Source: Lentisphaerae bacterium GWF2_38_69
Lineage (GTDB): Bacteria > Verrucomicrobiota > Lentisphaeria > Victivallales > GWF2-38-69
Reading direction: 5' to 3'
Assembly: GCA_001803205.1 (NCBI GenBank)
Contig: MHBE01000059.1
Coordinates: 124,001-188,000, forward strand
Length of the DNA: 64,000 nucleotides
Positions 36,174 through 46,409 of this stretch are shown here, in pieces. The notes under the pieces are model-generated. The model was given only the letters and a program-made list of their open reading frames with translations, was not told the DNA's origin and made no database searches. The translations under genes were made by a program, and so were the position numbers. Within the stretch, counting starts at the first letter, position 1. Every line of letters begins with the position of its first letter.

Positions 36174-37235
36174 ATGAACGAAATTTATCATAATTTTACT
36201 GCAGGATTCAGATTTGAATCTCCATGGTATTTACTTCTTTTAATTCTTCTGTCTTTAATTATTTATCTATCTCTGAAAAGGAGAATGCCTTCTATACGGA
36301 TTCCCTGGCTGAAACCTTTTACAGACACCTTACAATCCAGGAGGAAGTTCACCCCTGTTTATTTTGGCCTTATCTCTTATTCGATAGGCTTTATATTGCT
36401 TGTTATCGCTCTTGCCAGGCCTCAATTTGGGATAGAACAGCTAATTCAGAGAGCCGAAGGAATTGACATGATGCTCTTAATGGATTTATCAGGTAGCATG
36501 CAGGCTTATGATATTTCCCCCGACATGAACTCTTCACAGATTCAAAGCGGCCTTGAGAATGGTTCCATCAAACAAAGAATGGATTATGCGAAAGATCAGA
36601 TTTCAAATTTCATTAAGAAACGACCTAACGATAGGATTGGATTGGTGGTTTTTGCTCCAAAATCTTATTTGGCTGCTCCTCCAACTCTTGACCATACATT
36701 TTTGCTTTCGCATATTGACAATGTAACTTCTGGAATAGTAGGAGATTCCACTAATATAGCTGCCCCCATAGCTACAGCGGTAAACAGCCTCAAAGATGCC
36801 CCATCAAAGAGAAGAGTAATTGTTCTCTTTACAGACGGAAGCAATAACGTTAATGACAGAATAAGCCCCCTGCAGGCTGCAAAACTTGCCAAAACCTTTA
36901 ATATCGTTATATACACGGTCGGGATAGGAAGCAATACGGCATTTGTTTTCCAGAACTCTCCGTTCGGCGCACAATTCCTGCCGGTTTATGGGCAATTCGA
37001 CGAAAAACTACTTACAGAAATAGCTGCAATGACAGGCGGTAAATATTTCAGAGCAAATGATGCTGAAGGACTAAAAACTGTCCTAAATGAAATAAATAAG
37101 CTGGAAAAGACCACTATCACAAGCCCAAGATTTGTAGACTATAGCGAATATGGGCCTAAACTCGTAATACTTGCCCTAATATTCCTTATTCTAGGAGTTA
37201 TTTTAGAATCCGTATTCTTTCCCCGCATTCCTTGA
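36174..37235 (+). CDS. batA: Membrane-anchored VWA-domain protein (BatA-like)
   Basis: The 353-residue protein has N-terminal spans near 17-33 and 64-83, an external or cytoplasmic VWA domain, and a C-terminal span near 326-345. The metal-ion-dependent adhesion site is intact: DLSGSMQAYD (DxSxS), the Thr of GDSTNIAAPIATAV and the Asp of LFTDGSNN. An insert of about 20 residues after the first motif (ISPDMNSSQIQSG) is unusual for the domain. It closes the MoxR operon and converges with recD2 23 bases later. Bat-type systems are linked to stress and envelope maintenance; the exact role is not known. Confidence 0.9.
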   Translation: MNEIYHNFTAGFRFESPWYLLLLILLSLIIYLSLKRRMPSIRIPWLKPFTDTLQSRRKFTPVYFGLISYSIGFILLVIALARPQFGIEQLIQRAEGIDMMLLMDLSGSMQAYDISPDMNSSQIQSGLENGSIKQRMDYAKDQISNFIKKRPNDRIGLVVFAPKSYLAAPPTLDHTFLLSHIDNVTSGIVGDSTNIAAPIATAVNSLKDAPSKRRVIVLFTDGSNNVNDRISPLQAAKLAKTFNIVIYTVGIGSNTAFVFQNSPFGAQFLPVYGQFDEKLLTEIAAMTGGKYFRANDAEGLKTVLNEINKLEKTTITSPRFVDYSEYGPKLVILALIFLILGVILESVFFPRIP

Positions 37236-37258
37236 TAAAAGCGAAAAAGTAAAAAGTG

Positions 37259-39478
37259 TTAAGCTTGTGACATAAGATTATTGTGAAGACTGGTATATCT
37301 TGGAACGCTCTTATAATTAGACACTGCAATAGATACTGCTTTTTTTGATCCAATCAGCACAAGAAGTTTCTTTGCTCTTGTTACTCCGGTATAAATTAAA
37401 TTGCGCTGAAGCATAATATAATGTGACATTATGCAGGGAATTATCACTGCCGGAAACTCGCAGCCCTGAGATTTGTGAATAGTAACTGCATAGGCAAGAT
37501 TTAATTCTGACGACTCTTCAAAATCATACGAGACCATCCTGTCATCGAATTTTACAATGAAAGTCCTTGAATCTGTGTTTATTGATATGATAAAGCCGAT
37601 ATCACCATTAAAAACATTCTTGTCATAATTATTACTGGTCTGCATAACCTTGTCGCCGGCTTTAAAAAATTTGTTTCCGTAATTAAAGCTTACAGTTGAT
37701 TTATGATTTAGGGATTTTTGAAGTTTTTCATTAATAGCAAAAGTCCCATTGAGTCCTTTACTCATGGGAGAAAGTACCTGAATGTCTTTAATAGGATCAA
37801 AACCAAATCGCGCGGGAATTCTTTCGGTAACCATTTTTATAATCAGTTCTGAAACTTTTTCCGGCTCCTCCTGCTCAATCCAGTAGAAATCACTAAGCTT
37901 CCTGGAATCTTCTTTCGCAAAACTGAAAAGTTTCCCTTTATTAATTTGATGAGCGACACTAATTATCTTGCTCGTTGATGCCTGCCTGTATATTTGCCAA
38001 AGTACTGTTACCGGACATATTGAAGTGACAATAATGTCCTTGAGAACATTTCCTGGACCAACAGAAGGCAGTTGATTCACATCTCCCACAAGGACGACTG
38101 TTGTTCCGTTTCTTATCGCTTTAAATAAACTCAAAGCCAAAGGCATATCCAGCATAGAGCACTCATCTATCACCAGAAGATCTGCTTTAAGTTTATTATT
38201 CTGATTGAAAATGAATTCTTTATTTATAGGATCCCATTTCAATAATCTGTGAATAGTCTGAGCTTTAAAGTTTGTAGCTTCAGACATTCTTTTTGAAGCT
38301 CTCCCTGTAGGAGCCGACAGATATACTCTTAATTTCGCTTTCACTGCCCGTCTTATTATCTCGCTTATAACTGTCGTCTTGCCTACGCCAGGACCACCGG
38401 TAATAATGGAAATAGGACTTACTGCAATGTTATTAATTGCTTCATTCTGTTCTGAATTGAAAGTCATTTTCTCATTATCTGAAGGCGCTATATTGTTTAA
38501 AAACATTCCCTTATGACTCTTCAACCTCAGCAGGGTTTTTAAAATCGAGGCTAACTGTAGTTCAGAATTTCTCATCAGAGGGTCAAAAATAAAGAGCCCG
38601 TTTAGAGAGTTGGCGACAATTGAATCTACAATGCAAACGTTTTTCTCTGAAGCCATGGCAATACTGTGTCTGCTTTCATCAGGAGTAATCTGAAGTGTCT
38701 CGGCATTTATTTTAATGAAATCTTCAAGAGGATAACAAGTGTGGCCTGCTTCCGCAAGTTTATTCAAAGTATGTTTAATGCCGGCAAACAATCTCTTCTG
38801 GTCATTATGCTCGATACCAAGATTCTTTGCTATATTGTCAGCTCTGATAAAACCTATACCGCTAACCATATCCGCAAGAGCATAAGGATTGTTTTTTACC
38901 ATTTTTAGAGCGTTGTGCCCAAAGCGTTTATAAATGCGGTTGCAATACGCAATGCTAATTCCAAGGCCTTGGAAATAAATTGTTACTTCTCTTTTATCCG
39001 CCTGCTCCTGCCATGATTTCCGGATTGATTCTATTGTCTTCTTGCCAAAGCCCTGAATTTCAGATAAACGGGATGAATAACTATCAAGGACATCAAGAGT
39101 TTTTTCTCCAAAATGAGAAACAATCATTTTAGCTCGTTTCTGGCCGATTCCGTAAATTAATCCGGACGAAATATATCTTTCTATTCCTTCTTTGGTTTTC
39201 GGAAGAGTAAATGAGAAATTTTCTACTTTCAGGAATTGTCCGTGTTCAGGATGTTTATCCCATTTCCCTGAAGCTTTAATTCCCTGTCCTTCAAAAACTC
39301 CTGATAAAGGTCCTGTAAGAGTAACTATTTTACTGGTTTTATCTTTGATCCTTACAACAGAATAAGTTTCATCTTCATTGGTATAAACAACTTTTTGAAC
39401 TTCACCTTCTAAAATAGGAATAATTTCTTTTTCCGAAGGCTTTGGATATTGTCCATTGAAAGAAAAAAGGTCTTTCAT
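37259..39478 (-). CDS. recD2: RecD2-type DNA helicase
   Basis: 5'-3' superfamily 1B helicase found in organisms without a RecBC complex around it (739 residues). The N-terminal OB-like domain is followed by helix-hairpin-helix segments (IYGIGQKRAKMIV, IQGFGKKTIESI), which are specific to RecD2. Helicase motif I is GGPGVGKTT at 361-369, motif II is VIDECSML, motif III is VGDVNQLPS, and the C-terminal SH3/UvrD-like part has AVTIHKSQGCEFPAV. It shares a 4-base overlap with the upstream glycosyltransferase gene, although the two functions appear unrelated. Confidence 0.93.
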   Translation of the reverse strand: MKDLFSFNGQYPKPSEKEIIPILEGEVQKVVYTNEDETYSVVRIKDKTSKIVTLTGPLSGVFEGQGIKASGKWDKHPEHGQFLKVENFSFTLPKTKEGIERYISSGLIYGIGQKRAKMIVSHFGEKTLDVLDSYSSRLSEIQGFGKKTIESIRKSWQEQADKREVTIYFQGLGISIAYCNRIYKRFGHNALKMVKNNPYALADMVSGIGFIRADNIAKNLGIEHNDQKRLFAGIKHTLNKLAEAGHTCYPLEDFIKINAETLQITPDESRHSIAMASEKNVCIVDSIVANSLNGLFIFDPLMRNSELQLASILKTLLRLKSHKGMFLNNIAPSDNEKMTFNSEQNEAINNIAVSPISIITGGPGVGKTTVISEIIRRAVKAKLRVYLSAPTGRASKRMSEATNFKAQTIHRLLKWDPINKEFIFNQNNKLKADLLVIDECSMLDMPLALSLFKAIRNGTTVVLVGDVNQLPSVGPGNVLKDIIVTSICPVTVLWQIYRQASTSKIISVAHQINKGKLFSFAKEDSRKLSDFYWIEQEEPEKVSELIIKMVTERIPARFGFDPIKDIQVLSPMSKGLNGTFAINEKLQKSLNHKSTVSFNYGNKFFKAGDKVMQTSNNYDKNVFNGDIGFIISINTDSRTFIVKFDDRMVSYDFEESSELNLAYAVTIHKSQGCEFPAVIIPCIMSHYIMLQRNLIYTGVTRAKKLLVLIGSKKAVSIAVSNYKSVPRYTSLHNNLMSQA

Positions 39479-41589
39479 GCAGATTTTTTCTGTTTTAATA
39501 GAATTATTTTTTTAATAATCTGGTTTGCGGTCATTGAAGCCATAACGCAAATTGTAATTAAAGCCGGAAGCTGATATCTGGGCATCGTAATCGGCCCAGG
39601 AGCAAACAGATAATATTCAGCGCAGGCTAAAAAAACAAAAAACAGCATCCATTTCCTGCAGAAGATCCATTTTAAAAGCTGAATGATGAACAATAGGTAG
39701 GTGATAAATACAACAATCAGCAGAGGCAGGCAAAGAAATAAGAGATACAATTGGCCGTTAAAATAATACAAAGTCGCCGCCAAAATTCCTTTTTCACTCA
39801 GAACAGTAAAGGTTCCACGCCCCGTCTGAGTATATCCAAGGACTTCAAAAAAAGTCGGCGCGTCAGGGAGAAGTATCCAAGGCCTGAAACACAGGAGTGC
39901 ATAAGTAACAGGATGCTCTGCAATAATATCAAGTAAAAGTTTATTCTGATAATCTGTTTTTTTCTTAAGTGTATTATACAGTTGAGGATTGGCTTCGTAA
40001 GTTCGCTCTACCATCTCCCTAAGTTTTTCACGATTATAGTCCGGAGAGTAATTATTAACCTTGCTTAGAAGAACAGCTCCATTGTTAAATAATAGGTTTC
40101 CAGATAAATTGCTTAGCCTGAATCCGCCCCCTTCCATATAATTTCTAGCCATCCACGGACATAGGATAAAAAAGGCTAATATGATTGAACATAAAGACAA
40201 TGTTAACTTTTTGGTTAATGGAATTTCTTTGTATATAAAAAGAATAAAAATTGCAGGAAGAATCCAAAACTGGTTAAAATCTCTTATCATTGAACCAAGC
40301 GAAGCAACTAGTATAGCAAGTAAAAAATATAAGGAGCGTTTACTTTTAATAAATTTGAAAAAAAAGAAAACCTGAACGGCTACAAAAAATGTGAACAATG
40401 TATCAGAAAGCAGCAATGGAGAAATAGCGATACTTGTAATATTAAAACAGAATAAAAGAGAGGCTCCTATTCCGGCATAAAATCCTCCAAATAAATTTCC
40501 GCAATAAAAAATAAATAAACATGTAAGCGCGCTTAAAAAGCACGACATTATGGCAGTCCATTTAAAACTTCCTGTGACTTTTAATATCCCTGCAAGAAAT
40601 AATGAATACCCCGGCGTTCTATATACTTCCGGAGAATCTGATTGAGGAGTCTCATTGTATTTTCCCGTTTCTACAAGGGACAAGGCTGAGTTTATATAAC
40701 CTCCTGAATCAGGCCTTGTAAGTTTCTCCAAAGGATTGTCAATAGATGGAAGTGCTACAAAAAGCCTTACTGCGAATGCAATTCCCACAACTAGCCATAC
40801 TAGACTTGTTAGCCTTCTGCATTTTTTTAAATATTCTGATTCAATGGATAAAAGATTCAACTTGTTTCTATCTTTTCTGACAGAGATAAACCGCCAAAGA
40901 AATGTAATCCACAATGCCTGAAAGCCATCGGACGGCTTAATTTTTTTCCCTTGCTCTTTTGTCCTTGGATTATATGTAATTCCAACTTCTTTTATGTTGT
41001 ACCCTAGTTTCAAAAGCTTGCATGTGACTTCCGGTTCCCATTCAAATGAGTTCCCTTTAAAATCCAAATTTCTGATAAGATTTCCGTCAAAAGTTTTATA
41101 ACAAGTAGGTTCATCTGTCAAAATCGCCCCAAAAAGAAAATTAATCCAGTTAGTAACAATATATCCTCCAAGCAAATAGAGAAAATATGAATAATGCCTT
41201 TCACCTGCTGAAAGTTCGCGCGATCCGTAAACTACTTTTTCATTTCCATTAAGAATAGGTTCAATACACTGTTTGTAATCTTCCGGATTGTACTCAAGGT
41301 CTGCGTCCTGAATTATAACCACATCGCCAGTGGATTTTTTTATCCCGTGCCTGACCGCTGATCCTTTGCCTTCATTCTCCTTTTCAAGATAAATAAACTC
41401 AGAATCATTTTGAGAATTAGCTATCCATTCTTTTATCATACAGGAAGATGAATCAGTTGAACCGTCATTTACAATGACTATTTCCTTCCTGACACCAAGT
41501 TCGACCGAAGAAACTTTCTCAAGCAGTTTTATTATAGTTTTTTCTTCGTTATATAACGGGATGATAATAGATAGTTTCTTTCGTCGCAT
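39475..41589 (-). CDS. GT2 glycosyltransferase fused to a PMT-like membrane domain
   Basis: The 704-residue protein has two parts. Residues 1-240 are a dolichyl-phosphate-mannose-synthase-like GT2 domain: LSIIIPLYNEEKTIIKLLE, VIVNDGSTDSS, and IQDADLEYNPEDY with the DxD metal site. From about 265 on there are about ten hydrophobic spans, with a first lumenal loop LTRPDSGGYINSALSL and EVYRTPGYSLFLAGIL, typical of GT39/PMT-type lipid-sugar-dependent transferases. So one protein may both make a polyprenyl-phosphate sugar and use it outside. The role is probably in surface polysaccharide or glycoprotein synthesis. It is transcribed just ahead of recD2. Confidence 0.88.
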   Translation of the reverse strand: MRRKKLSIIIPLYNEEKTIIKLLEKVSSVELGVRKEIVIVNDGSTDSSSCMIKEWIANSQNDSEFIYLEKENEGKGSAVRHGIKKSTGDVVIIQDADLEYNPEDYKQCIEPILNGNEKVVYGSRELSAGERHYSYFLYLLGGYIVTNWINFLFGAILTDEPTCYKTFDGNLIRNLDFKGNSFEWEPEVTCKLLKLGYNIKEVGITYNPRTKEQGKKIKPSDGFQALWITFLWRFISVRKDRNKLNLLSIESEYLKKCRRLTSLVWLVVGIAFAVRLFVALPSIDNPLEKLTRPDSGGYINSALSLVETGKYNETPQSDSPEVYRTPGYSLFLAGILKVTGSFKWTAIMSCFLSALTCLFIFYCGNLFGGFYAGIGASLLFCFNITSIAISPLLLSDTLFTFFVAVQVFFFFKFIKSKRSLYFLLAILVASLGSMIRDFNQFWILPAIFILFIYKEIPLTKKLTLSLCSIILAFFILCPWMARNYMEGGGFRLSNLSGNLLFNNGAVLLSKVNNYSPDYNREKLREMVERTYEANPQLYNTLKKKTDYQNKLLLDIIAEHPVTYALLCFRPWILLPDAPTFFEVLGYTQTGRGTFTVLSEKGILAATLYYFNGQLYLLFLCLPLLIVVFITYLLFIIQLLKWIFCRKWMLFFVFLACAEYYLFAPGPITMPRYQLPALITICVMASMTANQIIKKIILLKQKKSA

Positions 41590-41699
41590 TTTAATGAGTT
41601 CATCTCCAAAACTTAAACTTTGACACTATAGCATATATTACAAATACATTTGATTGAAGCATACGATGATAGCCAAATCTTACTACTATCATATTATTG

Positions 41700-42413
41700 C
41701 TATAACATCTTTTGCGCAATTATATAAAGGTTTTGTCCAATAGGAAATCTTATATATTTTTCTAATTGTATTTGGATCGGCAATATATAATTATCAAAAA
41801 TTTTAACTTGTCCTGGTTTTTGTGATTTTATCTTAAAAATTCTATTATTAATTAGCCATGCCCAAAAACCCACAAAATTTGTATATTCGCATTTTATTAA
41901 CTTAAACCCAATAGATTGTAGTTTTTTAGAAAGTTGAATTTTCGAGTATCTTCTATAATGATTAAGTCGTTTATCCATTGAACCAAACAGGCATTGAAAA
42001 GCAGGAACATAAATGAATAAATATCCGCTTGACTTGAGTAATTCAAAACTTTTAAATAATGCTCCATTATCGTCTTTAATATGCTCCAGCACATTAAAGC
42101 TAAAAATGAGGTCTGCTACGCCTGTCTGGGAAGGGTATGTTTCCGGAAAACTTCCTTTAATAATTTGGATAGGAAATCGTGATTGACTTGTAATAGCCTT
42201 AAATGAATTTATGCATGATTCATCTGGTTCAATGCAGAATAGTTTGGATATTTTAGAAGGCGTTTCAAGCATTTGTCTAGTTATGTTACCAATGCCTGAG
42301 CCAATCTCGATAACTTCGCCGTTTAAATAAGGTTTTATTAGAGAAAAGAGATATCTGTTATAGTTTTCGGCTGAAGCCATAATTTTCTGATCATCAGAAA
42401 TAAAATTGTCCAT
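41700..42413 (-). CDS. SAM-dependent methyltransferase (class I)
   Basis: The 237-residue cytoplasmic enzyme has SAM motif I EIGSGIGNITRQML near 37-50, the acidic loop LFCIEPDES, motif post-I LIFSFNVLEHI and the downstream strand GYLFIYVPAFQCLFG. The sequence resembles methyltransferases that sit in polysaccharide or lipid glycosylation clusters, consistent with the membrane glycosyltransferase 110 bases downstream. The acceptor is unknown. A 217-base gap separates it from the divergent gene at 42631. Confidence 0.88.
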   Translation of the reverse strand: MDNFISDDQKIMASAENYNRYLFSLIKPYLNGEVIEIGSGIGNITRQMLETPSKISKLFCIEPDESCINSFKAITSQSRFPIQIIKGSFPETYPSQTGVADLIFSFNVLEHIKDDNGALFKSFELLKSSGYLFIYVPAFQCLFGSMDKRLNHYRRYSKIQLSKKLQSIGFKLIKCEYTNFVGFWAWLINNRIFKIKSQKPGQVKIFDNYILPIQIQLEKYIRFPIGQNLYIIAQKML

Positions 42414-42630
42414 AAATTGCTCTTTCTATTTTATTCATTCTGCAACACTGTCACATTCATTTATCAGATAGTTCGTCCTTATTCCCTATCTGAACACATA
42501 GTATGCTAATTGTCGAATGGTTTACTTTCTAAAAACATAGCGAACATTTAATAATATTCGCATTGCCAGAATTGATCAATTGCTTAAACTATAGTCTGAA
42601 TCTTCAACAAAATAAAGGATGCCTGACTTT

Positions 42631-43395
42631 ATGAAAATCAGAAACAAGCTTTTAATATTTTTTATATCATCTATTACTTTCATTGCATGTCACGGAATTG
42701 CCCAGGAAGATACAATTGATGAAGACCCACATGATTCGATTTCTTCAGAAGACACCAGCTCGGATGATGAAGATTATTCAGAAGAAACAGTCAATAGAAT
42801 AGAATTCAGATATTCGCCATATGACAGAGATAATACCGATGTAAACGGGGTTAAATTCGGTGTGCCGATGTCCTCCGGGTTGGGAACAGTAGAAGGCGCT
42901 GAAATTTCTCTTGTTAGCAGTGATACTGCCAATATTAAAGGTTTTCAGGGTGCAATTCTTGTGAACATGACCAATTATATTGAAGGATTTCAGATGGGAA
43001 TAGCTAACATGATAAGACAGCATGGCACATCTGGGCAGCTTGGAATAATATGTTTTACTGCCAAACGAGTTGAAGGATTCCAGGCTAGCTTATTCAATTA
43101 CTCACGCGTAACGGAAGGTTTGCAGATCGGAGTAATTAACTATGCAGAAGATATTTCCTCATTCCAGCTTGGGATTCTCTGCTACAATAAAGAAGCCTGG
43201 ATTCCAATGCTTGTAGGAATTAACTTCGACCCTGCCATATTTGAAAGTTCATATGAAGAAGAGGACGAAACAGCTTCAGATCAGGAAGGCCATACAGTTG
43301 AAGAGGCAGAAACAGAAATAACCCCTGATACTACTTCAGATACGGCCAAAATGGAAGCAAAAGCAAAGCCATGGTACAATTTCCTGGGCTGGTAA
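42631..43395 (+). CDS. Exported surface-repeat protein (LA_2272-like)
   Basis: From ATG 42631 the 254-residue protein has a signal peptide or lipoprotein-like start (hydrophobic core, then FIAC, a possible lipobox), an acidic low-complexity stretch (about 27-55), and a repeat region. Short repeats of 20-23 residues follow the pattern GFQ-x-(G/A)-(I/L)-x-N: IKGFQGAILVN, IEGFQMGIAN, VEGFQASLFN, TEGLQIGVIN, ISSFQLGILC. This matches the surface-repeat family first named in Leptospira, predicted to form a beta-solenoid. The C-terminal 60 residues are again acidic and disordered. An ATG at 42619 sits directly against the ribosome site and is less likely. Role: envelope-associated, unknown. Confidence 0.8.
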   Translation: MKIRNKLLIFFISSITFIACHGIAQEDTIDEDPHDSISSEDTSSDDEDYSEETVNRIEFRYSPYDRDNTDVNGVKFGVPMSSGLGTVEGAEISLVSSDTANIKGFQGAILVNMTNYIEGFQMGIANMIRQHGTSGQLGIICFTAKRVEGFQASLFNYSRVTEGLQIGVINYAEDISSFQLGILCYNKEAWIPMLVGINFDPAIFESSYEEEDETASDQEGHTVEEAETEITPDTTSDTAKMEAKAKPWYNFLGW

Positions 43396-43485
43396 TTATC
43401 TAGACTAAATATTAAACATACATCCTTGAATCGGTGGAAAAGAAGTTTAGTTTATGTCGCTTTTTTTAACTTATATACAAGGTAT

Positions 43486-45474
43486 ATGTACTTTTTTCTA
43501 ATAGGAGTATGCTTGATTCTGGCAGGCGGATTTGCCTCAATTTTTGCCAGAGAGGAAAGAAAAGGGCTACTGTTTTTGCTATTTTTCAGCACAGGCTCTT
43601 TCCTTGCTCTTGTTATTTCTCTTGACAGCCTTTTCTTTTCAACATTTTACTGTTTTTCTTTTAATCTCCCTTTCCCTGCAGGACAAGTAAAACTTCTTTT
43701 TGATCCTCTTTCAGCGTTTTTTATTTCTATGATCGCCGTTATGGGATTCCTTGGCGTATTTTATGGCAACTCATATTTAAAGAGTTATCTCAATAAAGAT
43801 TATGGAATTACTTCTCACTATATTTTCCTTGGCGTATTTTTTTCAGCACTGATTTTACTGCCTGTAATCAGAAATGCTTTCTTCTTCCTAATAGCATGGG
43901 AATTCATGTCTCTTTCTTCCTTTTTCCTTGTTCTTTTTGACAGGAAGAAGAAGGAAGTTATCTCAGCAGCAATTAATTATCTTGTTACTATGCACATATC
44001 AGTTATTTTCCTGATTCTTGGTTTTTCTATTTTGTCATTCTTCTCGGGAAGTTACGATTTCAGTTCATTCCATAATATTTTTAATAATAACCGATTTTTA
44101 GCTGATGCTGTTTTTGTTATTCTGTTTATCGGATTCGGATTTAAAGCAGGTCTTGTGCCTTTACATTTCTGGCTTCCAAAAGCACACCCGGCAGCTCCCA
44201 GCCATATATCTGGACTGATGTCAGGACTTATGATAAAAATAGGCATTTACGGCATTCTCAGAATGCTTCTTATAATGGGCAATCTTCATATTGAAATAGC
44301 ATATTTTGTTCTTGCCATAGGAATAATAACAATGCTTTATGGCATACTAAATGCGTCAGTGCAAAATGACATTAAGAAACTTCTTGCCTATAGCAGTATT
44401 GAAAATATTGGAATAATAACATGCGGAATCGGAGTAGGATTACTTGGAATAGTTTATAACAACACACTTGTAGCATTTCTTGGTTTTTTCGGTGGCCTTT
44501 TACATATATTGAACCATTCGATTTTTAAGGAACTTCTTTTTTTCGGGACAGGATCTGTATATACCAAAGCCCATACTCTCAACATAGATGAACTAGGCTC
44601 ACTGACAAAAAGGATGCCTACGACTTCTATTTTGTTTTTTACAGGAGTTCTAGCAATTTCAGGGATGCCTCTTTTAAATGGATTTATAAGCGAATTTTTA
44701 ATATATATGGCTTTATTAAGCGGATTTAAAATTCATGATCTGAATATTGTAATTGTCTTTATGATTTCTCTTGCCTCAATGGCTCTTACCGGAACCATGG
44801 CTCTTATGTGCTTTACAAAACTTTTCGGAATAGCATTTCAGGGAATGCCAAGAAGCGAAAAAGTTAAAGAAGTAACTACTGATGTGGGAATGTGGATGCT
44901 TCTGCCGAAAATTGCGCTTGCTGCTTTTATTATAATCATAGGGCTTCTGCCGAATGTCATGCTTCTCGTATTTGAACCTCTGATTAAATCTTTTGTAAGG
45001 GCAGAAAATTTTTCTCAGGCTTCGTTTTTTACTTTTAACTTATTAAATATAGTTTCCTTAGTATCGATTATTTTTTTATCTTTAATCATTATTATTTTGG
45101 CAATACGCAGCTTTTTGCTTAAAAACAAGAAAATCAGCCTTTACAAAACATGGGACTGTGGCTATCAGGCAGGTAATCAGAAAATGCAGTATACTTCTTA
45201 CTCTTTTGTCGGGCCATTCGTAGAGATGTTCAGTAATCTCTTTACTAAAAAAGAAAACCTAAATTCTCCTAAAACTCTTTTCCCCTCGAAAGGACACTTC
45301 AGAGTCAATATAGATGACCTCCTGGAAGTTTATTTTACCGAACCCATCATAAACGGAATAAAAAAGATCCTTGCAAAATTCATTTGGATTCAAAACGGCA
45401 GTACGCAAATTTATATACTGTACGGATTCATTTTCCTGATTCTTGCAATTATCGGTTTATTTATTTATTCCTAA
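43486..45474 (+). CDS. hyfB: Module A: HyfB-like antiporter-type membrane subunit
   Basis: Large polytopic subunit (about 662 residues, 14-16 spans) related to HyfB/HycC and complex I NuoL. Typical segments are FLIAWEFMSLSSFFLVLF, FGFKAGLVPLHFWLPKAHPAAPSH with its conserved Lys and His, KKLLAYSSIENIGII and NHSIFKELLFFGTGS. These half-channels pump H+ or Na+ in related complexes. I choose the ATG at 43486; the open frame extends back to a TTG at 43426. It opens a run of twelve plus-strand genes (to 58023) with gaps under 12 bases. It is one of two HyfB-like genes here (see 50569). Confidence 0.9.
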   Translation: MYFFLIGVCLILAGGFASIFAREERKGLLFLLFFSTGSFLALVISLDSLFFSTFYCFSFNLPFPAGQVKLLFDPLSAFFISMIAVMGFLGVFYGNSYLKSYLNKDYGITSHYIFLGVFFSALILLPVIRNAFFFLIAWEFMSLSSFFLVLFDRKKKEVISAAINYLVTMHISVIFLILGFSILSFFSGSYDFSSFHNIFNNNRFLADAVFVILFIGFGFKAGLVPLHFWLPKAHPAAPSHISGLMSGLMIKIGIYGILRMLLIMGNLHIEIAYFVLAIGIITMLYGILNASVQNDIKKLLAYSSIENIGIITCGIGVGLLGIVYNNTLVAFLGFFGGLLHILNHSIFKELLFFGTGSVYTKAHTLNIDELGSLTKRMPTTSILFFTGVLAISGMPLLNGFISEFLIYMALLSGFKIHDLNIVIVFMISLASMALTGTMALMCFTKLFGIAFQGMPRSEKVKEVTTDVGMWMLLPKIALAAFIIIIGLLPNVMLLVFEPLIKSFVRAENFSQASFFTFNLLNIVSLVSIIFLSLIIIILAIRSFLLKNKKISLYKTWDCGYQAGNQKMQYTSYSFVGPFVEMFSNLFTKKENLNSPKTLFPSKGHFRVNIDDLLEVYFTEPIINGIKKILAKFIWIQNGSTQIYILYGFIFLILAIIGLFIYS

Positions 45475-45481
45475 GGATATT

Positions 45482-46396
45482 ATGCTTAATGTAATTCTAA
45501 ATATCGTTTTTATTATTTTGCTGCCTCTTGCTTTTATCGGAGTGATAAACAAGACAAAGGCTTTCTGGAGCGGAAGGAAAGGAGCCTCGATAATCCAGCC
45601 TTATTATGATGTTTTAAGATTGCTCAAAAAAGAGTTAGTTATAAGCAGGACTGCCTCTTTTCTATTCCAAATATACCCTTCAATAACTCTAGCAGCTGTT
45701 TTCATGGCAGCATTACTTATCCCGTTTGTGATGCATTCATCTGTGATAACAATAGAAGGAGGATTTATATTTTTTGCTTATATTATGGCTTTCGGAAAAT
45801 TTCTCTCGGTTGTTGGCGCTATGGATGTGGGAAGCAGTTTTGAGGGAATGGGAGCTAGCAGAGAAGCATCGTTTTCCACTCTTGTTGAAGTAGCATTTTT
45901 CATAATTATGGGTTCCATTGCAGCAATCACTTCTGACAATACTTTTGGAGCTATTACTCTTATATTGGAAAAAGCTGGGACTATTGGTTATTTAATTAAA
46001 ATTCTTTCTATTATAACATTCTTAATTCTGATTCTGATTGAAGGCTGCAGAATTCCTGTAGATGACCCCAATACTCATCTGGAATTAACTATGATCCATG
46101 AAGTAATGATTCTTGATAACTCCGGGATAGACCTTGCTATGCTGACTTATGCATCTGCACTTAAAATGCTCATATTTACTTCGCTTATAGCAAATATGAT
46201 AATCCCTGAAAGTTCGCCTTTATTATTGTTTCTCCTTCTCTACTTTTTAATTGTTTTTGCTGTAGCTTTTGGGATAGGAACAATTGAATCTGCCATAGCG
46301 AGGCTGAGAATGAGCAGAGTTTTTGATTTTATATGCTTCACAAGTTCACTTGGAATAATAATGCTTGCACTGATAGTTGTGAGCATGTTTTCTTAA
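45482..46396 (+). CDS. hyfC: Module A: HyfC-like membrane subunit (NuoH family)
   Basis: Membrane arm subunit related to HyfC/HycD and NuoH (304 residues, about eight spans), which joins the ion-pumping arm to the redox arm. The signature loop is CRIPVDDPNTHLELTMIHE, and GRKGASIIQPYYDVLRLLKKE near the N-terminus is also typical. The ATG at 45482 has AAGGA five bases upstream; longer in-frame starts would run back into hyfB. The acidic loop residues thought to couple redox change to pumping are intact. Confidence 0.92.
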   Translation: MLNVILNIVFIILLPLAFIGVINKTKAFWSGRKGASIIQPYYDVLRLLKKELVISRTASFLFQIYPSITLAAVFMAALLIPFVMHSSVITIEGGFIFFAYIMAFGKFLSVVGAMDVGSSFEGMGASREASFSTLVEVAFFIIMGSIAAITSDNTFGAITLILEKAGTIGYLIKILSIITFLILILIEGCRIPVDDPNTHLELTMIHEVMILDNSGIDLAMLTYASALKMLIFTSLIANMIIPESSPLLLFLLLYFLIVFAVAFGIGTIESAIARLRMSRVFDFICFTSSLGIIMLALIVVSMFS

Positions 46397-46409
46397 GGAT
46401 TATATAACC

